Shown: in pieces, positions 5,998 through 7,933 of the stretch
Layout: each line of letters starts with the position of its first letter
Position numbering within the stretch: the stretch's first letter is position 1
Source: RGIG9151 sp963635575
Lineage (GTDB): Bacteria > Bacillota > Clostridia > TANB77 > RGIG9151
Assembly (NCBI GenBank): GCA_963635575.1
Contig: CAVHFU010000050.1
Location: 1-7,933, forward strand
Direction: 5' to 3'
DNA: 7,933 bases
Position numbers and translations under genes: made by a program
Notes under the pieces: generated by a model
What the model saw: the letters and a program-made list of their open reading frames with translations, nothing else
Databases searched by the model: none
Told to the model about the DNA's origin: nothing

Positions 5998-7689
5998 TTA
6001 TACTTCCATAACTACTGGCAAAATCATTGGTTTTCTCTTAGTTTTTTCAAATAAGAATTCTTTTAATGTATCTTTAACACCAGCCTTTATTGTAGACCAG
6101 TCCTTAACACCATTTTCTTCAAATTCTTGCATTTGCTTTTTCAAGATTACTTTTATTTCTTCAATCAATACTTCTGATTCTTTCATATAAATAAATCCTC
6201 TTGAAATAATGTCCGGCCCGGCAACAACAGCACCAGTTTCATGGTCTAATGTTAAAACAACCACAATAAGTCCATCTTGGGATAAATGCTGTCTATCACG
6301 AAGAACAACAGAACCAACATCACCCACCCCAAGTCCATCAACTAACACTCTTCCTGAAGGTACAACACCGGCAACTCTAGCACTTTCCTTATCTAGTTCA
6401 AGTACTTTACCATTACTTAATATAAATATATTAGAAGCATTAAGTCCCATACTTTCAGCAAGTTTTGCATGCTGTCTTAAATGCTTATACTCTCCATGCA
6501 CAGGAATAAAGTATTTAGGCTTTACTAAAGCTTGCATAAGCTTTAATTCTTCTTGACAAGCATGTCCTGAAACGTGAGTATCAGCAATGCTATGATATAT
6601 AACATCTGCACCTTGTTTAAATAAGTCATCAACTAATTTAGAAACATATTTTTCATTTCCAGGGATAGGAGATGCAGAAATTATAACTCTATCTCCCGGA
6701 TAAATTTCAACTTTCTTATGTTCTGCATTTGCCATTCTAGATAATGCAGCCATAGGTTCTCCTTGACTTCCTGTTGTAATTATACATATTTGTTGAGGAG
6801 AATACTTATTTATATCATCAATATCGATTAATGTATTATTTAACATCTTTATATAACCTAGCTTATGAGCAACAGTTATAACATTAATCATACTTCTTCC
6901 GCAAATCGCAACTTTACGTTTTGTTTTAATTGCTGAATTTATAACTTGCTGTATTCTGTGGATGTTAGACGCAAAAGTAGCAACTATAATTCTCTGGTCG
7001 GTGTCAAACAATTCGTCAAACACTTCTCCAATAGTGCTTTCTGACATGGTAAATCCGGGTCTTTCAGCATTTGTACTATCAGCCATTAGAGCTAGTACAC
7101 CTTTTTTACCCAAGATACCAAACTTAGCTAAATCAATTATTCCACCATCAATAGGAGTATAGTCAACTTTAAAGTCCCCAGTATGAACTACCATTCCGGC
7201 AGGAGTATTAATAGCTAATGCCACAGAATCAGGAATACTATGATTAGTTCTTATAAATTCAACCTCAAAACATCCTAATTTTACTCTCTGACCTTGCTTT
7301 ACGCAAAACATTTTAGTAGTTTTAAGAAGTCCGTGTTCCTCAAGTTTAGTTTCAATTAGTCCTAATGTAAGCTTTGTAGCGTAAATAGGTAAATTCAATT
7401 CCTTTAATACATACGGCAAAGCACCAATGTGATCTTCATGTCCATGAGTTATCACTATTCCTCTTATCTTATCTGCATTTCTTCTTAAATAAGTTATATC
7501 TGGTATTACTAAATCTATACCAAGCATATCTTCTTCCGGGAAAGCTAGTCCGCAATCTAATATAAACATATCATTTTCATATTCGAAAACAGTCATATTC
7601 TTTCCTACTTCGTGTAATCCACCTAAAGGAATTATCTTTAGTTTTGAATTACTAGTGTTTTTATTATTATTCAAATTTCTATTATTCAC
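5998..7689 (-). CDS. rnj: Ribonuclease J
   Basis: A 563-residue metallo-beta-lactamase/beta-CASP nuclease, close to the usual RNase J length of about 555. RNase J has 5'-to-3' exonuclease and endonuclease activity and drives mRNA turnover and rRNA maturation in Gram-positives. Visible metal-site residues are HGHEDH (82-87), His150 in TNHS, Asp172 in HTGDFKVD, and the beta-CASP motif region HVSGHA (372-377) with VHGE (397-400). The C-terminal domain runs to the family ending KRKPMILPVVMEV. The start is a GTG supported by AAGGAAGGA; the next in-frame Met is residue 32, inside the conserved LGGLHEVGKNM strand, so an upstream start is required. This gives an Asn-rich tail of about 15 residues before the fold. 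It is preceded by a consensus promoter and a long leader and followed 21 bases later by gltX, so they are probably one transcript. Whether it is J1 or J2 in a two-paralogue organism cannot be decided; J1-like is more likely. Confidence 0.97.
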   Translation of the reverse strand: MNNRNLNNNKNTSNSKLKIIPLGGLHEVGKNMTVFEYENDMFILDCGLAFPEEDMLGIDLVIPDITYLRRNADKIRGIVITHGHEDHIGALPYVLKELNLPIYATKLTLGLIETKLEEHGLLKTTKMFCVKQGQRVKLGCFEVEFIRTNHSIPDSVALAINTPAGMVVHTGDFKVDYTPIDGGIIDLAKFGILGKKGVLALMADSTNAERPGFTMSESTIGEVFDELFDTDQRIIVATFASNIHRIQQVINSAIKTKRKVAICGRSMINVITVAHKLGYIKMLNNTLIDIDDINKYSPQQICIITTGSQGEPMAALSRMANAEHKKVEIYPGDRVIISASPIPGNEKYVSKLVDDLFKQGADVIYHSIADTHVSGHACQEELKLMQALVKPKYFIPVHGEYKHLRQHAKLAESMGLNASNIFILSNGKVLELDKESARVAGVVPSGRVLVDGLGVGDVGSVVLRDRQHLSQDGLIVVVLTLDHETGAVVAGPDIISRGFIYMKESEVLIEEIKVILKKQMQEFEENGVKDWSTIKAGVKDTLKEFLFEKTKRKPMILPVVMEV

Positions 7690-7815
7690 AAAATCCTTCC
7701 TTTCAATATTATTATGTATCCTAGTACATTTTAATTAACACAACAAAATCAACTGATCATTTAGAACAGTTTTTTAATAAATATTAAAACTAATTAATCC
7801 GAACAACAATTGGTA
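7690..7815 (-). promoter_or_regulatory. Long 5' leader of rnj, no recognised riboswitch
   Basis: The promoter at 7821-7849 predicts a leader of about 125 bases. It is AT-rich with only weak hairpins on the minus strand: TTTAATA-TT-TATTAAA, a stem with arms AACTGTTC and GATCAGTT (one U-U mismatch, loop TAAAT), and ATGTA/TACAT close to the ribosome binding site. No T-box, known riboswitch core or upstream reading frame was recognised. A leader this long before a ribonuclease gene could allow control through its own decay, but that is inference. Confidence 0.5.
7694..7702 (-). promoter_or_regulatory. Ribosome binding site of rnj, supporting a GTG start
   Basis: AAGGAAGGA on the minus strand, four bases before the GTG at 7689. 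No ATG is available at a suitable distance, so this site fixes the non-ATG start. Confidence 0.85.
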
Positions 7816-7820
7816 TGAAT

Positions 7821-7849
7821 AGTATATCACTATTATTTTCAAATGTCAA
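7821..7849 (-). promoter_or_regulatory. Sigma-A-type promoter of the rnj-gltX operon
   Basis: On the minus strand, a perfect TTGACA (7844-7849) is followed after 17 bases by TATACT (7821-7826, five of six). The expected start site is near 7814. This is the strongest promoter match in the window and fits a housekeeping operon. Confidence 0.88.
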
Positions 7850-7874
7850 AGATTTTATATCCAACTACTTATTG

Positions 7875-7919
7875 CCTATATGATTAATTTTTGATAAAAT
7901 CCTATATATTAATTTTTGA
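7875..7919 (-). repeat. Two-copy direct repeat upstream of the rnj promoter
   Basis: CCTATATGATTAATTTTTGA (7875-7894, plus strand) recurs at 7901-7919 identical except for loss of one G. The copies start 26 bases apart, about two and a half helical turns, and end roughly 25 bases upstream of the -35 box. They may bind a regulator or form an A-tract UP-like element, or may be a small tandem duplication. No gene was seen from 7850 to the right edge. Confidence 0.6.
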
Positions 7920-7933
7920 AAATGTCCCAAATA

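Noticed and set aside
6209..6556. Plus-strand open frame of 115 codons inside rnj
   Set aside because: Ser/Thr/Pro-rich composition is the typical reverse-strand shadow of a conserved coding region; no recognisable domain or start signal.

Overview
The window is AT-rich DNA from a low-GC Gram-positive bacterium. Strong AGGAGG-type ribosome binding sites, sigma-A-type promoters, an RNase J gene and a clostridial-looking glutamyl-tRNA synthetase point to Firmicutes, most likely a Clostridia/Lachnospirales-like anaerobe. That placement is an inference from protein character, not a computed phylogeny. All six genes lie on the minus strand and are densely packed, so transcription runs from high to low coordinates. 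I saw no rRNA, tRNA, CRISPR array or insertion sequence.

In order of transcription there are three units. Unit 1 (about 7933 to 4289) starts with an AT-rich upstream region carrying a two-copy direct repeat. A near-consensus promoter and a leader of roughly 125 nt follow, then rnj (RNase J, GTG start), gltX (glutamyl-tRNA synthetase) 21 nt later, and an intrinsic terminator. Unit 2 (about 4267 to 690) has one or two candidate promoters and a 14-bp palindrome just before the ribosome binding site. It encodes a PMT-family (GT39) membrane glycosyltransferase with extra extracytoplasmic domains. A GtrB/DPM1-like polyprenyl-phosphate sugar synthase follows 21 nt later, and the terminator begins at its stop codon. 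Together these two look like a donor-maker plus sugar-transferase pair: the GT2 enzyme would load a sugar onto a polyprenyl phosphate, and the PMT enzyme would pass it to a protein or envelope acceptor outside the membrane. Unit 3 (about 666 to the left edge) has a very good sigma-A promoter driving a 120-residue leaderless protein that resembles a copper-amine-oxidase N-terminal ('stalk') domain. A barstar-family ribonuclease inhibitor follows, cut by the left edge of the window.

Unit 1 is ordinary housekeeping RNA decay and translation. The more unusual content is the domain architecture of the PMT protein and the pairing of barstar with a stalk-like protein instead of a recognisable ribonuclease. 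Several starts were moved downstream of the longest open frame because the longer version would place the Shine-Dalgarno sequence inside the coding region.
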